Assembly: GCA_026391935.1 (NCBI GenBank)
Contig: JAPLDC010000443.1
Location: forward strand, 1 to 6,338
Source of the DNA: Bacteroidota bacterium
GTDB taxonomy: Bacteria > Bacteroidota > Bacteroidia > 2-12-FULL-35-15
Direction: 5' to 3'
Length of the DNA: 6,338 bases
A model generated the notes under the pieces. It worked only from the letters and a program-made list of their open reading frames with translations. It had not been told where the DNA came from and ran no database searches. The translations under genes and the position numbers were made by a program. Positions 4,347-6,338 of this stretch are shown one piece after another (within the stretch, counting starts at the first letter, position 1; each line of letters starts with the position of its first letter).

Positions 4347-6233
4347 ATGAAGGCAATCGACTTACTTTTCCAGCGCAACATGCCACGATGGATAATTTTT
4401 TTTATCGATATCGGCATTTGCCTGTTTTCATTGGTATTGGCTTATCTCGTGCGTTTCAATTTTTCTATTCCGAAAGTTGAAATTGAGGCTTTCCCCTTAG
4501 TCTTTGGATTGGTATTGGGCATAAGAGCGCTCAGCTTCTTTTTCTCTAAAACCTACCAAGGTATTGTAAAATATACCAGTTCAAAAGATGCTCAACGGAT
4601 CTTTGTTGTTATTTCCATTGGAAGTTTCCTATACGTACTTATCAACCTCATTTTCTACTATTTTGTAAACCATAAATTTCCGATCCCCTTTTCAATCATC
4701 ATCATTGATTATATGGCCACGGCTTTTTTGATGATCAGTTTAAGGGTTATGTTCAAGGCACTTTATCTTGAATTAACAAATCCATCCAGAGAAAAAAGAA
4801 GTGTTATAATTTTCGGTGCGGGCGAATCAGGGATCATTACAAAACGAACGCTTGACCGCGATGCAGGAACAAAATATAAAGTACTTGGCTTTATTGACGA
4901 TGATATAAAGAAACAAGGAAAAAAATTAGAAGGGACCACAATATACAACATTTCAAAACTGGATGAATTACTCAGCGAAAATGATGTTTCAAACTTAATT
5001 ATTTCTGTTCAGAATTTATCTCCTGCCAAAAAACAACAAATTGTAGATATCTGTTTGAATCATAATACAAAAGTATTAAACGTTCCTCCTGTAACAAACT
5101 GGATCAACGGGGAATTAAGTTTTCGACAGATTAAAAAAGTGCAAATTGAAGAATTGTTGGAGCGCGATCAGATTCAACTTGATAAAGAAAATATTCAAAA
5201 ACAATTATCAAATAAAACAATTTTAGTCACCGGCGCTGCCGGAAGTATCGGAAGTGAAATAGTACGACAGGTCATTCGGTTTAATCCTGAAAAAATTATT
5301 TTGCTCGATCAGGCAGAATCGCCATTGTATGAAATGGAGATGGAATTATTTGATAAGTACAAACAACAATCCTATGAGATCGTTATGGGCGACATTCGGA
5401 ATAAAGAGCGAATGGAAAATGTATTTAAAACATTTCAGCCTGAAATAATTTTTCATGCTGCTGCCTATAAGCATGTTCCAATGATGGAAAATAATCCATC
5501 CGAATCCATTTCTACAAACGTTTCCGGAACAAAAATATTAGCTGACCTATCAGTACAATATAAAGTTGAGAAATTTGTAATGGTTTCCACCGATAAAGCT
5601 GTCAACCCAACAAATGTGATGGGCGCAAGCAAACGGATAGCGGAGATCTATGCACAATCGTTGAGCAAAAATTCTGCTACAAAATTTATTACTACCCGAT
5701 TTGGAAATGTGCTCGGTTCCAACGGTTCAGTGATCCCACGATTCAGACAACAAATTGAAAATGGCGGTCCTGTCACCATCACGCATCCTGATATCACACG
5801 CTTTTTTATGACCATCCCAGAAGCTTGCCAACTGGTTTTAGAAGCCGGTGCAATGGGAAAAGGAGGAGAAATATTTATCTTTGATATGGGCGAATCTGTA
5901 AAGATCGTTGACCTTGCAAAAAAAATGATAAAACTTTCAGGATTAACATTGGATAAGGATATACGGATTGAATATATAGGATTACGACCAGGAGAAAAAC
6001 TATTTGAAGAATTATTAGCGGACCATGAAAACACTATTCCTACACATCATAAACAAATTCTGATCGCAAAAGTTAAGGAATATGATTTTGCAACTATTTC
6101 CACTTCCATAAATGAATTGATAGAATTATTTAGCAAACAAAACAACAAAGCAATCGTAAAAAAAATGAAAGAATTAGTGCCTGAATTCAAAAGCAATAAT
6201 TCGGTTTATGAAGAATTAGATCAGAAATTATGA
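4347..6233 (+). CDS. Membrane-anchored nucleotide-sugar 4,6-dehydratase (CapD/WbpM/PglF/FlaA1-type polysaccharide biosynthesis protein)
   Basis: 628 residues, full length for the long-form family. Family role: NAD-dependent 4,6-dehydration of a UDP-amino sugar, usually UDP-GlcNAc, to the 4-keto-6-deoxy intermediate that leads to bacillosamine, QuiNAc or FucNAc-type sugars. Seen: four hydrophobic membrane segments at about 15-35, 47-66, 84-106 and 112-132; a first Rossmann-like domain with IIFGAGESG (154-162) and GFIDDD (181-186); then the short-chain dehydrogenase domain with VTGAAGSIG (294-302) for NAD, HAAAYKHVP (370-378), STDKAVNPTNVMGASK (414-429), RFGNVLGSNGSV (451-462) and LRPGEKLFEELL (546-557). 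The usual YxxxK is MxxxK (M425, K429), and D416/K417 lie 9 and 8 residues before the Met, as in PglF/WbpM dehydratases. The C-terminus carries a Lys/Glu-rich tail. Start: ATG 4347 is chosen because two upstream in-frame starts (TTG 4332, ATG 4335) overlap or abut the promoter element. It diverges from the glycosyltransferases and is coupled to the next gene by an ATGA overlap. The exact substrate is inferred. Confidence 0.94.
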   Translation: MKAIDLLFQRNMPRWIIFFIDIGICLFSLVLAYLVRFNFSIPKVEIEAFPLVFGLVLGIRALSFFFSKTYQGIVKYTSSKDAQRIFVVISIGSFLYVLINLIFYYFVNHKFPIPFSIIIIDYMATAFLMISLRVMFKALYLELTNPSREKRSVIIFGAGESGIITKRTLDRDAGTKYKVLGFIDDDIKKQGKKLEGTTIYNISKLDELLSENDVSNLIISVQNLSPAKKQQIVDICLNHNTKVLNVPPVTNWINGELSFRQIKKVQIEELLERDQIQLDKENIQKQLSNKTILVTGAAGSIGSEIVRQVIRFNPEKIILLDQAESPLYEMEMELFDKYKQQSYEIVMGDIRNKERMENVFKTFQPEIIFHAAAYKHVPMMENNPSESISTNVSGTKILADLSVQYKVEKFVMVSTDKAVNPTNVMGASKRIAEIYAQSLSKNSATKFITTRFGNVLGSNGSVIPRFRQQIENGGPVTITHPDITRFFMTIPEACQLVLEAGAMGKGGEIFIFDMGESVKIVDLAKKMIKLSGLTLDKDIRIEYIGLRPGEKLFEELLADHENTIPTHHKQILIAKVKEYDFATISTSINELIELFSKQNNKAIVKKMKELVPEFKSNNSVYEELDQKL

Positions 6234-6338
6234 CAGCATTCAAACAAAAAACTCCGATACAGATACGTTTTAAGGACATAGATAAATTAGGACATGTAAA
6301 CAATGCGAACCATGTTACTTATTTTGAATTGGCCCGCC
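6230..6338 (+). CDS. Acyl-CoA thioesterase, hotdog-fold 4HBT family (N-terminal part only)
   Basis: Only the first 36 residues are in the window; the frame is open at the right edge. Seen: IQIRFKDIDKLGHVNNANHVTYFELAR (in pieces: IQIRFKDIDKLG at 10-21, HVNNANHVTYFELAR at 22-36). This is the strongly conserved start of 4-hydroxybenzoyl-CoA thioesterase-like proteins. D18 in the D-x-x-G-H-V-N pattern aligns with the catalytic aspartate of 4HBT. Family members hydrolyse acyl-CoA (or acyl-carrier) thioesters in the cytoplasm as small homo-oligomers; the substrate cannot be told here. The ATG (6230-6232) overlaps the TGA of the dehydratase gene, so translation is probably coupled. No separate Shine-Dalgarno is evident. 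Confidence 0.85.
   Translation, partial: MTAFKQKTPIQIRFKDIDKLGHVNNANHVTYFELAR

Noticed and set aside
4763..6034. Two open frames on the minus strand (4763-4951 and 5648-6034)
   Set aside because: Both are antisense shadows inside the dehydratase gene, which has conserved motifs throughout.
1..6338. CRISPR arrays, insertion sequences, tRNA/rRNA genes, riboswitches
   Set aside because: No direct-repeat arrays, transposase motifs, tRNA-like cloverleafs or recognisable riboswitch cores were seen on either strand; the upstream region of gcvT is only 40 nt and cannot hold a glycine riboswitch.

Overview
The window looks like chromosomal DNA of a member of the Bacteroidota. It is A+T-rich, most starts lack a Shine-Dalgarno sequence, two perfect matches to the Bacteroidota -7 promoter element (TAnnTTTG) sit in the one divergent intergenic region, and the glycosyltransferase, GcvT and ComB sequences read like Bacteroidota versions of those families. 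I cannot place it below phylum from the sequence alone.

Layout. Left of about 4320 everything reads on the minus strand. In transcription order these are a GT4-type glycosyltransferase (3049-4272), a second glycosyltransferase (2200-3042, 6 nt further on), glycine-cleavage T protein gcvT (1059-2159), a shortened comB-like gene (639-1016), and a secreted zinc phospholipase C / S1-P1 nuclease-fold protein cut off by the left edge (1-566). Right of 4320 the plus strand carries a full-length membrane-anchored nucleotide-sugar 4,6-dehydratase (CapD/WbpM/PglF type, 4347-6233). A hotdog-fold acyl-CoA thioesterase overlaps its stop by 4 nt and is cut off by the right edge (6230-6338).

How the genes work together. 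The dehydratase and the two glycosyltransferases form one edge of a surface-polysaccharide locus (capsule, O-antigen or glycoprotein glycan). The dehydratase would make the 4-keto-6-deoxy amino-sugar nucleotide that starts a rare-sugar branch, and the glycosyltransferases would add sugars to the growing glycan. gcvT, comB and the zinc hydrolase are not related to this in any obvious way and probably mark the flank of the locus.

Points worth attention. (1) The second glycosyltransferase lacks, in frame, a block I estimate at 80-90 residues between its two Rossmann domains. (2) comB is about half the usual length and has no second half nearby. (3) The divergent promoter region holds a perfect 9-bp inverted repeat whose arms bracket the minus-strand -7 element, with one arm also in the -33 zone of the plus-strand promoter. 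This looks like a shared operator. (4) The partial secreted hydrolase keeps all nine expected zinc ligands, including a tryptophan predicted to become residue 1 after signal-peptide cleavage. I saw no strong case for a wholly new system. The shared operator and the two in-frame losses are the best leads. No gene-free stretch exceeds 300 bases.
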